From Dryococelus australis (Eukaryota > Arthropoda > Insecta > Phasmatodea > Phasmatidae): a stretch of DNA of 64,000 bases. Of this stretch, positions 1 through 10,989 are shown piece by piece (position 1 is the first letter of the stretch; each line of letters opens with the position of its first letter). Below the pieces are notes generated by a model. That model saw only the letters and a program-made list of their open reading frames with translations. It did not search any database and was not told the DNA's origin. Made by a program: the position numbers and the translations under genes. The stretch lies in contig CM057002.1 in assembly GCA_029891345.1 (NCBI GenBank), forward strand, positions 17,420,295 to 17,484,294, given 5' to 3'.

Positions 1-236
1 ACTTCAAGACTATACACACACCTCGGCTGTTGTCATACCTCCATTGGCTGCTGGTGTCGTTTCTGCATTTGACCGAGCCACTCAGCATTCTGTAACTCTG
101 ACACTTTAACTTCGTGATTGTGCGCAAACCGTTACCACGGACTAGAACATGTTTCGGCCAATCAGAAAATCTGGACGACTCCGTAGTGCTTTGAACTGTA
201 GCTTGCCTCGAAATGTTTTCGCGAAATATCACTGCC
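1..236. mobile_element. hAT-like MITE, family D, cut by window start
   Basis: The right part of a family D element. It contains the internal words CCATTGGCTGCTG and GGCCAATCAGAAA, and ends in TTTTCGCGAAATATC followed by ACTGCCCCTA, which matches the right ends of better preserved copies at 51836-52132 and 60520-60809. The left end lies outside the window. No coding capacity. Confidence 0.6.
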
Positions 237-243
237 CCTAAAC

Positions 244-535
244 TAGGAGCATCTATTTTTCGCGAAGAGATTCCAAGACCAGTTAAACTCCAAAACACTT
301 TAGTTCAGATGCACTTCCGTGGTTGAATGATTTTAGTTGTTACGTGCCATAGGTGCCTGCCCGCGAATAACGGACCTTCAGTGTCGGAGAAACTTTATTC
401 TGATTGGTCCAGTCAGGTAAAAATGCCTTCTCACACAAACGCGCGGCCAATAACCAAAGCAAAGTTTCAAGAGTGAATTTAGGTTATTTAAATCTAGACT
501 GCGGATAAATCTTTTCGCGAAAAACAGGTGGCCAT
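244..535. mobile_element. hAT-like MITE, family D
   Basis: An inverted-ended, non-coding element. The left end reads TAGGAGCATC then TTTTTCGCGAAGAG; the right end reads CTTTTCGCGAAAAACAGGTG. Internally it holds CTGATTGGTCC and GCGCGGCCAATAACC, the reverse complements of motifs in other D copies, so it lies opposite to the copy at 51836. The last bases of the right end are decayed and I could not read a clean target duplication. Confidence 0.65.
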
Positions 536-544
536 GCTTATATC

Positions 545-787
545 TAGAGACATGAAGAATTCGTGGATTCATTTTGGGACAAGCTAGAATTCAAATCACG
601 CGTGTTTAAATAACTTTAGCCATTGTTCCACAACGGTGTTTGACACCTCCTAGAGAATGCTGGCCCAGTCTTCGTCTTCCACTGTGACACCAGACGATCA
701 ATGCGCAGTTGATGTCGGCATATTTGTGCATAGGTCTGTAGAGTCTAGTCTGCAAAGTATTGAATTTATAAATGTTTCAGGTCTGTA
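545..787. mobile_element. hAT-like MITE, family E, with 8-bp TSD
   Basis: The ends are TAGAGACATGAAGAATTCG on the left and GTTTCAGGTCTGTA on the right. Flanking 8-mers CTTATATC (537-544) and CCTATATC (788-795) differ at one base, as expected for an old 8-bp target duplication. Length and inner sequence match the copy at 58653-58894, including the shared word GGTGTTTGACACCTCCT. Non-coding. Confidence 0.8.
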
Positions 788-805
788 CCTATATCCCTAC
801 TAAAT

Positions 806-2090
806 AATCTTAAACGGCTCAAGGTCACGTCTGGCCTCAAGGAAAAATTGAGACTGCGATATGCCTCGCGCACCCTGTGAGCCGTCGAATTCGCTTACAT
901 CTGTATTCTTCCCTGTTCTGCGCGTGCGCTCAGGCAAAGATGGCAATGCGTTCCTGTTCGACCCTTTCTGTTCCTGTGTCCATTACAGTGGACATATTGC
1001 AGATGAGGGAGACAAATGACCAGAGCTGTACACAGATAGGACCATTTTCCAATGCAGTCGGAATCTTCTCTGTGTGTTATGTGATTTGCGAACGTTCGTA
1101 CAGCTCTGCATTGTGAGTGGTTTTCCCAATCTCACTTTATTACCAAGCACACATATCGATGGTTGCATGAATGAAGCTAGTGTTGGAGCAGTACGAGTAC
1201 AGTACGAACCAAGATATTACTTGATTGCAACACTTTAGAACATAAAATAATGCGGACTGAAAGGGCTAAAAAAGAAGATTTGTTTCGCGGGAACGAAGGG
1301 CTGGGCATTGAAATGATTAGCACTTCGAGGCCTGTGAATTTTTACTGGCGATGAAGACAGGCTATATTGAGTTAAAGATTCAGCTTCTGGTAGCCAATAT
1401 AATCACTTATAGGGTTGTTTCGACGTCATCAGTGTGTATTTAGTTTACGCGACGATTTTACGAGTACGCGATTAACTACTTCTTATATGGCTGCGTTGTT
1501 TCATATAGATCATTGCAGATAGATATAACCAGTTTGTTTAAAACTGAGCACATAATTTGCTGGCAGGGACAACCTGACTCTGTTAATAGCACAGTTTGTT
1601 GTAACAACAGCAGCAAATGGTGACAATACCGGTTTTCATTTGGTTGGCTGTGTGATGTGATCGAGTTGTGTGCAAATCTTTGTTCAAAAATAAAGTGTGT
1701 GTGTGTGTGTGTGATTTGTGTGTAGGAGTTACGTAATTACTACTAATTGTTAATATTTACTAAACTGCGTAATATGACTCATTATCTTAACGCTAGCATA
1801 ACAAATATCGTGATAATTTCACATAATGGCTTATGAAGAAGTTTTCCTACACGAGCATTTCTTTCTTTGCCACAAATTAATTTTTTCAAACAAGCAAATG
1901 ACTTTGTTGGTAGGAAACAATGTAGTGGATGTATGCATGAAACCACTTATTTTTTAAGTAGAATTTTGATTACATCAACAAAATATTGGTTTCGCACTAT
2001 TTAAAGTCCCAAGCATTTCTTTCTTTCAGTTATATAAGTTAATCTGTGTGTATTCACCTCAACACCAGTTCCTAGGTGGCCATATTTCCT
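806..2090. other. Unassigned AT-rich stretch with a (GT)n run
   Basis: No gene or element ends recognised. A GT microsatellite lies near 1695-1713. Short ORFs here have no recognisable domains and no codon signature I can defend. Confidence 0.5.
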
Positions 2091-2094
2091 GTAT

Positions 2095-2500
2095 TTCTAC
2101 TTGACCCAGTGCTGCCACCCTGCTTCTAGTACCAGTAACGAACACTCTACGGTGGCGCCACGCCTGCTCGTTCTACGACAGTTCGGCTCCGCTCGCCTAG
2201 TTTCTCTCTCGCCCCGCCCCGCCTCCCTAACCACTGACGTCACGTGATTAGAGAGGGGAGTGGCCAGTGCTATTTGTGTAGACACCCCAGCCCGGGGGTC
2301 ATTGGTGTGTCTGCATTCATTATTGCTACTGCATTCGTCACTCGTCGTTCATTGGGCAGCATTCGACCTTCGCCAGCTATGTGTTACTTCAGCCTATACG
2401 AGACATAGCATTTTGTCGGCTGACGACGCTACCCTTTTGACGACGATCATCAACCAGCTAGCTCGTCAATACATGACGACGTTGAGTCATGATTTTCTTC
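2095..2500 (+). promoter_or_regulatory. GC-rich promoter-like block
   Basis: A locally GC- and CpG-rich island in AT-rich surroundings. It contains CCCCGCCCCGCC (GC-box type) and TGACGTCACGTG near 2235-2246, a CRE palindrome (TGACGTCA) fused to an E-box (CACGTG). Sequence to about 2490 remains CpG rich and is followed by a TTCTTCAG|GTAGCA stretch. It could be a promoter with a noncoding first exon, on the plus strand by position of the motifs, but no transcript evidence is visible. Confidence 0.35.
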
Positions 2501-2529
2501 AGGTAGCAGCACGCCGAATCTACGAGCAA

Positions 2530-4188
2530 CTAAATTGTGGGTGTTGTTAATTTCTATTTGAAATATATTTGTGTAAGTGCGGCGCGACTGTTGGGGGGGG
2601 GGGGGGGGATGGGTGAGTGGAGGAGTGCACTCGTATATTTTGTATAATTGTGGGCTTTTATTTTCATTAATTTTCCAAGAGTTATTGTATGTGTTTAGAG
2701 TAGTGGGCTTGGTGTTATTTTTAGATTATTTCATTTAACTGCGTTTGGTACATGACGTGTTTCTATTTGCCAGATTTTAGTGTACTTTGGTTAAGCCACT
2801 TACTGCCGTTTGAGTACGAAGCAGTCCTGCCACTCACACTTTTTTTAAAATGTATGTTGGTAAATTTTACGATAGTGCACTTTGGAAGGCTAGCACATTA
2901 AATTTAACTAGTCGCCCTGCTATCAATTCTGAATATTAATGCAGCTTTTAAAGTGTTGTGATGTTGGATTTTAGGAACGTAATGCTTTATGGGGGCATGT
3001 TATATGACTGCTACTTCAATATTTTAATCTTTGTTGCGTGGAAAACGCATTTCATCGAAGCCTAGTGTGGTGGGGGTAGTCCGTTACGGGACGCAACTCG
3101 ATGCAAAACATGAGATGGAGGTTTCAAAAACAAACCACGCTTTAGTTACTTTAAACATTGTCAAATGTTAACTGGCTCTGGTCATTGCCTGTTGAATGAT
3201 ATTCGCCTTATTTCTAAGTCTAAGAATCAATAATTAATGTCTCTATTCATAAAGACGGTTGTTTTTGGTGAAGAAGTCTGGAGGAGGCGTGAAGGTGCCT
3301 TAGAGAAATTAATTTTTTGCGAGCACGAAAAACTTGATAATCCGCCTTTTTGTATGTTCTTATGCTTTGTATCCTTAGGCATTCCAGTCTTTAATCAACT
3401 GGAGGTTTCTTTATTGAAAAAAAAAACACACAGCAAATTGTCTCGTGAATATTTACGAGTGTGGAAGTAAATGTTACTGGTTTTGGAATTATGATTTTAT
3501 TGTGACCTTGGAGTCAATAGTTTTACACGTTGTTGTGTTGCTTATAACATTTTGCAATCACTAAGTCTTTTTTATAAATGTATTGCACATCAAATGAATA
3601 TGTAGTGTTTTTAAAATATAAAGCATTAATCTATTTATCCCGGTTGTGAGATTTTGCTGTGTTTTTTCAATATATGCTGTGGTTTATTAAGGAATCATGT
3701 TGTGCTCGTATTGTAACACTATGCTTAAAGAATATGTTAGTGTATTTTGAAAATGTCGAATGCTGTTGTTATATAAATATACAAGAAATTATGTACATTC
3801 GTGATTTATAAACTGTGGTTGGTTGGAAAACTTGTGTTGCCATTTGATTTTTGGGTTCATACTTACCTTCAATATATTGTCCATTTTACACCAGACATGG
3901 TGACCATAAGTGAAACTAGTAAACGTTTTACAAATCTTGCAAGTGTCACACAAAATATGCCGTAAAAAAACTAGACAGCAAAATAAGTTTTTGCTGTACT
4001 CACAGATGTTTACCTGACACTTTGATTGAACGTTATGGCATGGCAATTCCTTCTCAGTGTCGTTACCAACGACACAGTGCTCAAGCTGCCATCTAGCCAA
4101 TATAGGCCTACCCTGATGCAGCAATAGAGGGCAGCGACATTCTTCTAGCGGTTATTACAAAACCACTCAAATAACGGTGAACATTCTT
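2530..4188. other. Unassigned AT-rich stretch
   Basis: Contains a G homopolymer near 2593-2608 and otherwise AT-rich sequence without recognised genes or element ends. It could be intron or intergenic DNA; nothing seen separates the two. Confidence 0.5.
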
Positions 4189-4189
4189 T

Positions 4190-4874
4190 ATAGTCCACTC
4201 TGAGTTTCTTGCAACTTTTCTGAAGCCCTGCTCAGGTTCTAATTTTTAAGGTATTCCTCCGCCTCGTGCAAACAAAGCTTCTCCGAGTGCAGGGAACTAC
4301 ACCAAAGGGACAACGCACTACATTCGTGCACACTCAGTGAAGTCATATTTTGCGTAATAACTATGTCTTACTAGCCGTTACCAACACACCTATTTTCTTA
4401 CTCGTGTTATGCACGTTAATTATTGGTGAAATATTATATTCTATAGATAAAACATACATAAAATGGAATTTAACCAAAAATAAGACATGTTTTTGATAAC
4501 AGAAGTATAGCAGATTTGTGATACATGAGTAGGAGACCTGCAAAATTCGCGAGTTCAATGACCTGCAGGCTAGACTCTACAATATTATGTACAAATATGC
4601 CGATGTCAATTGTGCAGTGATTGTCTGCTGTCACAGAGGGAGGCGACGATTGGGCCAGCCTTCTATCTCCAGGAGGTGTCAAATACCGTGTGGCCCAATG
4701 GCTAATGTTATATATGCTAACAGCTTTTAAATCTTGCTTGTCCCAAAATGAATCCGCGGATTATTCAGGTCTCTATACATGACATATTTAAGATACAACC
4801 AAACATGTCATACGGAATGTGATATTTTTAAAGGTTTATTTCAAAATGTGCGCAGAAACCGAGAATCGACTATA
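4190..4874 (+). mobile_element. TA-type MITE family C, interrupted by a hAT-like MITE
   Basis: It starts at TATAGTCCACTC and ends at GAATCGACTATA, short inverted ends flanked by TA. The internal module GAAGCCCTGCTCAGGTTCTA followed by ATTCCTCCGCCTCGTGCAAA is shared with other C copies. The element is split by the family E insertion at 4530-4775; removing that insertion restores a continuous C sequence of about 430 bp. Confidence 0.8.
4530..4775. mobile_element. hAT-like MITE, family E, nested in family C
   Basis: Left end TAGGAGACCTGCAAAATTCG, right end GGATTATTCAGGTCTCTA. The target duplication is TACATGAG (4522-4529) and TACATGAC (4776-4783), one mismatch. It interrupts a family C element, so E was active after this C copy landed. 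Non-coding. Confidence 0.85.
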
Positions 4875-4919
4875 TACAAATTTCTTCGCATGTGATTTTT
4901 TTTTACAGTTCGAGGCGGA

Positions 4920-5300
4920 GCACAATGTTTCTATTTCCGCATGCAACAGTCCCTCCCCCCCCCCTCAAACAGGAAGGAAATCACGGGACATGAAACGCGC
5001 CCGGCCTGGAGGAGAATGCTGGACAGTACTGCGGCCTGGTCTTATCAGCAGCCAATGGGAGCCCCGCATCGCCTCGGCATGTCGATGGTGAGGCATCTTC
5101 CTCGGGCACTGCCCTTTCCAGGGAAGGCGCGGGGGGCTGAAAGTAATTTGAATTCCCATCGCGTCAACAGCCTTCCATTCCCACTCCCCCCTTTTTTTCA
5201 AACCCAACATTTCCTACCCTCTCATCACGCTCCCTCGACATTCCCCCTTCTCTATTCCACTCCCACCCCCCTTTTCGCAACGGCATGCAGCGGGAACTAT
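4920..5300. promoter_or_regulatory. GC-rich block with CCAAT word
   Basis: A GC-rich stretch between two family C copies with AGCCAATGGGAGCC (CCAAT-type, near 5051), long C runs and several CpGs. No TATA or clear initiator. The short overlapping ORFs on both strands look compositional. It may be a promoter fragment or simply GC-rich filler. Confidence 0.2.
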
Positions 5301-5303
5301 CGG

Positions 5304-5682
5304 GTATAGTCTATTCACAACTTCTTCACACTTTCTGAATCAAAACTTTGAAAAATCACCCCTGAATGAATGATTACTTCTTAAACGTGCCATTATCATG
5401 CGCTTTTTATAAATGTGTTAACATTAAAATACCCCGTTTTGGTTCAATTAAAATTTTAATTGTATTTTATCTATAAATTGTAATATTTTATTTGTAATTA
5501 ATATTAATAAGACAGAAACAACATACGTGTGTTGGTAATGCCTACTAAGCAATAGTTCTTATGCAAATTATTATTACACCTAGAGCGCACACCATCTGGT
5601 GAAATTTTCTAAGGTTTTTCTTCACGAGGCGGAGGAATATCCTGGAAATATAACTTTAGCAGGGTGTAACCATCCAATGTAT
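5304..5682 (-). mobile_element. TA-type MITE family C, reverse copy
   Basis: It begins TATAGTCTATTCAC and ends near ACCATCCAATGTA. It carries the module GAGGCGGAGGAATATCCTGG and TAACTTTAGCAGGG, the reverse complement of the module in the copy at 4190, plus TGTTGGTAATGCCTA in the middle. Distal end partly decayed. Confidence 0.7.
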
Positions 5683-5795
5683 GTGGGGGGGGGGGGGAGG
5701 GATGCATAATTCTGAGGTAGAACACAATATTAATTCACTCCGTCCTTTAAGAGATTATCCTGTTATATTTTTAATTATAAAGCACCTTACATCTA

Positions 5796-6035
5796 TAGGC
5801 TGTTCACGGTAAAGTGAGCACTTTTTAAGGCCATTCTAAATTTTTCCTTTCATCCGATTTCCATATTCCTGTTACTTTTTAATATAAACATTGCAATGAG
5901 GCCAATAAACACAGTGTATACATTTCATCACCCTCGAAATTTAATGCCTGAGTCTGCAATAAAAAATTTTTATTAGTGGTTTATGCCTGTTGGGAGGGCC
6001 TTAAAAAGTGCTCACTTTACCGTGAACAGCCTGTA
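5796..6035. mobile_element. Short TA-type MITE, family A
   Basis: The termini GGCTGTTCACGGTAAAGTGA and TCACTTTACCGTGAACAGCC are perfect inverted complements over about 24 bp and sit at TA dinucleotides. The ~240-bp body is non-coding. TA target sites and the simple TIR suggest Tc1/mariner-type mobilisation; no matching transposase is identified in the window. Confidence 0.9.
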
Positions 6036-7204
6036 TACTTGAACACCTTAAATTGCGTCAGTGGAGCGTGTTACGTTATGGTTGCTCTTAATACTGGACT
6101 TATTTAAATATTTACGTAGTTAAACTATTGCCACGCGTCTAGCTGAGAGTTCATCTGTCCTCTGCTGGAACGGCATCACCTCAGCGTTGCCGAAGGCTGA
6201 GTACTATCGAGACTTCGGCGGCCGAAACCCATCAGCTGGTCCATTTTGTCCCGTCGTCTACTTGAAGTGTTAAATGGACCTGCACGTTTTTTGTGAAATA
6301 TTTATTTGCGCGTATACGCGTATCTCGCTAAATAAATGTTCTGCAAATACGAATTTTTGTCACAAAAGATAGAAAACAATTATCTATGTCCGTATTATTT
6401 TACTTTTGTTATTTTTAGTATATTCTTGGAGAAAAAAATCCGCGAAGATGGTCAAATTTAGCATTTTTAAAGCTTGCCTGTGCAGTTTCCTTAAGCGGCA
6501 AGAGAAAAGTACAAAGATACGGGCGTAGTTTAATCTGTGGGTTTTCATAGCGTGTAATAAAACCCCACTGTTACATATATAATTTGCACAGTACAGTGTT
6601 AGGACGGAAACGCTGCACGCCTTGCAGTAGGAGCGATGAGACACTGGGCGTGCGTGTTAGTGTCACCCGTATTGTTCCCTCGCTCCTTGACCTTGGCCGC
6701 GCAGCTCCAACTAACTCTTAAGACCCAACTTGAACTCTTCCCGCGCCTTAAATATACAGGCCGTTTGCAAACTGCTCGTCGCGGTGGCGCTTTGCTTCTG
6801 TGACCGCGCTCTTGTTGGATGTGTGCTGGTGCGTTCAGGCAAGCGTCACAGCAAGGGCTTGCCCACACCGTAACAAGGGCTTCAGAAAATTTGCAAGTAA
6901 CCATATATGTACAATATGTAGTGTATACCACTACCATAAACAACGTGGGCCCTATGTGATCTTACAACTCTGTTCAAGTAGTAAACAATTGCTTTGAGAC
7001 ATTTGTATACTTCCTTTAACCAATTTTTATGGAAATTTGATCAAATCCAAATTGGTAGACATATTTTATTAATATAAAAGAGCTTGTCTTTTGAAAATTA
7101 AAATTCAAACAAAAATGAACCGATCCAAACAAATCGTGGGAGTGTGAGTGGGTAGGCGGGTGATTTGGTTGATGGGTGGTTGGGAGAAAATTTCGGTGGG
7201 TAGG
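6036..7204. other. Unassigned stretch with a CpG-richer patch
   Basis: No element ends found. A CpG-richer patch at about 6600-6860 carries short ORFs in both directions without domains. GGTGGGT-rich low-complexity sequence lies near 7140-7210. Confidence 0.4.
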
Positions 7205-7527
7205 TAGTTGTTTGTTTCCTAAATATGTCATGTATCTAAAGCGTTTTGTACTTAACATATAAATAACTTATGTTTGGTGTAATTTAAATTTTACTTATAT
7301 TTTACACATAAATTTCGATATTTAATTTATAACAAATGTAACTTAAAACATTGAGGAAATAGGTGACTTGGCAACGCCAGATAAAAAAAATTTCTCATTA
7401 AAAATATTATTAAATTGAGTATAATTTTCTAAACTAAAGTTAAGCTTTGCACGTGGCGGAGGGATAGCCAGAAAGTAGAACGTTAGCAGGGCTTCAGAAA
7501 AGTTGGAAGAATCCACTGATGGACTAT
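7205..7527 (-). mobile_element. TA-type MITE family C, partial reverse copy
   Basis: It ends in ATGGACTATATT, the complement of TATAGTCCAT, and carries TTTGCACGTGGCGGAGGGAT and GTTAGCAGGGCTTCAG, the family C module. The left side (TTGTTTCCTAAATATGTCAT) corresponds to the inner part of C; the outer left end is not recognisable. Confidence 0.7.
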
Positions 7528-7819
7528 ATTAATCCTGATAAACAATCGACGAATTCAGGTTACCGAAAGACGAGTACAGAAAACAAACGAATACATACTG
7601 TAGCATCCCGAAATTGAGTTTCTACTAACTTACAAATGTTACAATGAAAGGAAAAATTTATCGCATACTAAAACAAAATCTTTACAATCTGTAACTTGCA
7701 TAAAAATTCAACAAAAAAACAAGTAGTTCCCCTCTTTAAATATTTTAGGAACATATTTCATTAAGACTACCTGTCGTAGTTTTCCCTATCATTAGACAAA
7801 ACGACTTTAGGTTAAATTC

Positions 7820-9918
7820 GGTCGCTCTAGACACTGAGGCACAAAGCCACCCAGAGGGCATGCTCTAGCTACTGAGCAACTGCGGCGCCAATTTGGACCG
7901 CTCTTGCCACTATGCCATTGTGACCACCCTAGAAAATGCTCTAGCCACTCAGCAATGTGGCACCTCCTAGAAAATGCTCTAGATGCACTGAACAACTGCG
8001 GCCCCAAATTGGATCGTACTAGCCACTGAGCACAGTAGTCCCCTTAAGGAATGCTATACCCACGGAGCAACTACGAAACCAAGTTCGGTCGCTCTAGACA
8101 CTGAGGTACAGTGGCCCTCAGAGGACATGCTCTAGCCACTGGGTCACTGCGACACAAATTCGGTCGCTCTAGACACTGAGCAACTGCGACCCGGATTCGG
8201 TCGCTCTAGACACTGAGCACTGTAGCCCCCTTGAGGAATGCTATACCCACGGAGTAACTACGAACACTAATTCGGTCGCTCTAGACACTGATGTACAGTG
8301 GCCCTCACAGAGCATACACTAGCCATGTAGCAACAGCGACCCAAATTCTGTCGCTCTAGACACTGAGATACAGTGGCCCTCAGAGAGCATGCTCTAACCA
8401 CTGAGCAAATGCGACCCAAATTCTGTAGCTCTAGACACTGAGGTACAGTGGCCCTCGGAGGGCATGCTCTAGGCACTGAGCAACTGCGACCCAAATTCGG
8501 TCGCTCTCGACACTGAGGCACAATGCCCCCCAGAGGGCATGCTCTAGCTACTGAGCAGCGCAGCCCCAATTTGGGCAGCTCTTGCCACTATGGCATTGTG
8601 ACCACCCTAGAAAATGCGCTAGTAACTGAGCACCATGGCCCCCCCTAGGAAATGTTCTAGCCACACTGAACAACTGCAGCCCTAAATTCGATCGCTCTAG
8701 CCACTGAGCACTGTATCCACCTAGGGTATGTTATAGCCACTGACCACTGTAGCCCCCTTAAGGAATGCGATACCCACTGACCAACTACGACCCAAATTCG
8801 GTCGCTGTAGACACTAAGGTACAGTGGCCATCAAAATGCATGCTCTAGCCACTGAGCAACTGCAACCCAAATTCGGTCGCTCTAGACACAATGAGGTACA
8901 TTGGTCCTCAGAGGGCATTCTCAAGCCACTGAGCAACTGCGACCCATGTTCGGTCGCTCTAGACACAGAGGTACAGTGGCCCACAGAGTGCATGCTCTAG
9001 CCACTGAGCAACTGCTACCCAAATTCGGTCGCTCTAGGCACTGAACAACTGAGACTCAGGCTGTGCGGCCCCAATTTCGGTTGCTCTAGTCACTGAAATA
9101 ATGTGGCCCCCTAGCTAGTGTTCTAGACACTGAGCAACTTCGGCCGCAATTTCAGTCGCTCTATCCACCTAGCCTCTGTGGCCCCAATTTCGGTCGATCT
9201 AGCAACTAAGGCACTACACCCCTCTACGGAGTGCTCTATCCACTGAGGAACTGCGGACCAAATGTAGGTCGCTCTAGCCTCTTAGCAACTCTGCCCACTA
9301 AGTTACTGCGGCCCCAATTTTGGTTACTCTACCCTCTGTGCTTCTGCGGCCCCAAATTTAGGTGCTCTACCCACTGAGAGACTGTGGCCCAAATTTTGGG
9401 TGCTCTACCCACTGAGCTACTGCGGCCCCACTTTTGGTTGCTCAAACCACTGAGCTACTGCGGCGCCACTATACAGTGCTTTACCCACTGAGCTACTGCG
9501 GCGCCACTATACAGTGCTTTACCCACTGAGCTACTGCAACCCCACTTTTGGGTGCTCTACCCACTGTGTGATTGTGGCCCCACTTTTGGATGCCCTACCC
9601 ACTGGGCAACTGTGAACCCACTATTCGGTGCCCTGCTCAGTTTTATACTGCGGCCCTGCTTTTGGGTGCTCTATAGACTGTGCTACTGCAGTGCCTCATT
9701 TTTGAGTACTATACCCACTACACTATTGTGGCCCCACTTTTGGGTGCCATACTCACTAAGCAACTGCGGCCAGACTTTTGGGTGCTCTACCCACAGGGCT
9801 TCTGCGGCCCACTCCTCGATGCTCTACCCACTGACCTATTGCGGTCCCAATTTTGGGTACTCTACCCACTGAGGGTCTGCGTCCAAATTTTGGGTGCTCT
9901 ATCCACTAAGACACTGCT
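7820..9918 (-). repeat. Tandem array of tRNA D-arm-like ~38-bp units, minus-oriented arm
   Basis: About 55 degenerate units of 37-38 bp. Read on the minus strand, each contains a word like GTAGCTCAGTGGGTAGAGCA: GCTC, an 8-base loop, then GAGC, the stem and loop of a tRNA D-arm, with an A-box-like core. From 8040 to 9000 a ~75-bp dimer pattern appears, alternating a unit ending CTGAGGTACAGTGGCC with one ending CTGAGCAACTGCGACC, a simple higher-order structure. No T-arm or B-box follows, so these are not whole tRNA genes. Confidence 0.85.
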
Positions 9919-10988
9919 GCCGCAGTCGCTCAATGGGAAGGGCACCCAAAATTGGGGCCGCAGAAATTCAGTGGGTAGAGCTTCTAATAGTGGGGCCGCA
10001 GTAACTCAGTGAGTAGAGCACCAATAGTGGCGCCACAGTAGCTCAATGGGTAGAGCAACCAAAAGTGAGGCCGCAGTGGTTCAGTGGTTAGAGTATCAAA
10101 TAGTGGGGTATCAACACAGTGGTAGGACACCTAATAGTGGGACCGCAGTCGCTCAGTGGGTAAAGCACACATAAGTGGGGCCACAGTAGCTCAGTGTATA
10201 GAGCACATAAAGGTGAGGCCGCAGTCGCACAGTGGGTAGGGCACCCTAAAGTGGGGCCGCAGTCGCTAAGTGGGTAGAGACCATATGTGACGCCGCAGTA
10301 GCTTAGTGGGTATACTAACCATAAGTGGGATAGTAGCACAGTGGGTAGAGCATCAAATAGTAGGGCCGCAGTAGATCAGTGAGTAGAGCAACAAATTGTG
10401 GGACCGCAGTGGCACAGCGGGTAGGTAACCATATAGTGGGGCCGCAGTAGGTCTGTGGATAGAGCACCCGAAAGTGGGGCCACATTAGCTCAGTGGGTAG
10501 AGCACCTCAAAGTGGGGCCGCAGTAGCTCAGTGGGTAGAGCACCTATAAATTGGGCCGCAGTAGCTGAGAGGGTAGAGCACCTAATAGTTTCGCCGCAGT
10601 AGCTCAGTGGGTAGAGCAACCAAAAGTGGGGCAGCAGTACCTCAGTGGGTAGAGAATCCAAAAGTTGGTCCACAGTCGCTCAGTGGGTAGAGCATCCTAA
10701 TTGGGGCCACAGTGGCTCAGTGGCTAGAGCAACTAAAAGTTGGGTCTATGTGGCTCAGTGGGTAGAGCACCTCTCAGTTGGGGGCTACTGTAGTACAGTG
10801 GGTTGAGAACCCAAAAGTGGGGCTTCAGTGTCTCGGTATGTAGAGAAAATCACAAATGGGGCCGCAGTGATTCAGTGGCTAGAGCAACCAAAAACCGGGC
10901 TGCAGTGGCTCAGTGGTTAGAGCGCCGAATATAGGGCCACAGTGGCTAAATCGATAGAGCACCCAAGTGGGGAGCAGTGGCCCAGTGT
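9919..10988 (+). repeat. Tandem array of tRNA D-arm-like ~38-bp units, plus-oriented arm
   Basis: About 28 units with the same D-arm-like core as the preceding block, now on the plus strand, e.g. GTGGGGCCGCAGTAGCTCAG followed by TGGGTAGAGCAC. Successive cores at 10493 and 10531 are exactly 38 bp apart. GGGG, GTAGCTCAG and GAGC positions resemble the 5' half of a tRNA-Ala-like sequence. The right edge decays at about 10988. Together with the opposite arm it forms a large inverted arrangement. Confidence 0.85.
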
Positions 10989-10989
10989 A

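Noticed and set aside
9552-10012. ORFs of about 106-110 codons rich in CGP, YPL and LPT words
   Set aside because: They are translations of the 38-bp repeat array; the open frames come from the repeat, not from a gene.
7820-10988. CRISPR-like array
   Set aside because: Units are contiguous without unique spacers, degenerate, and in a eukaryotic repeat setting.
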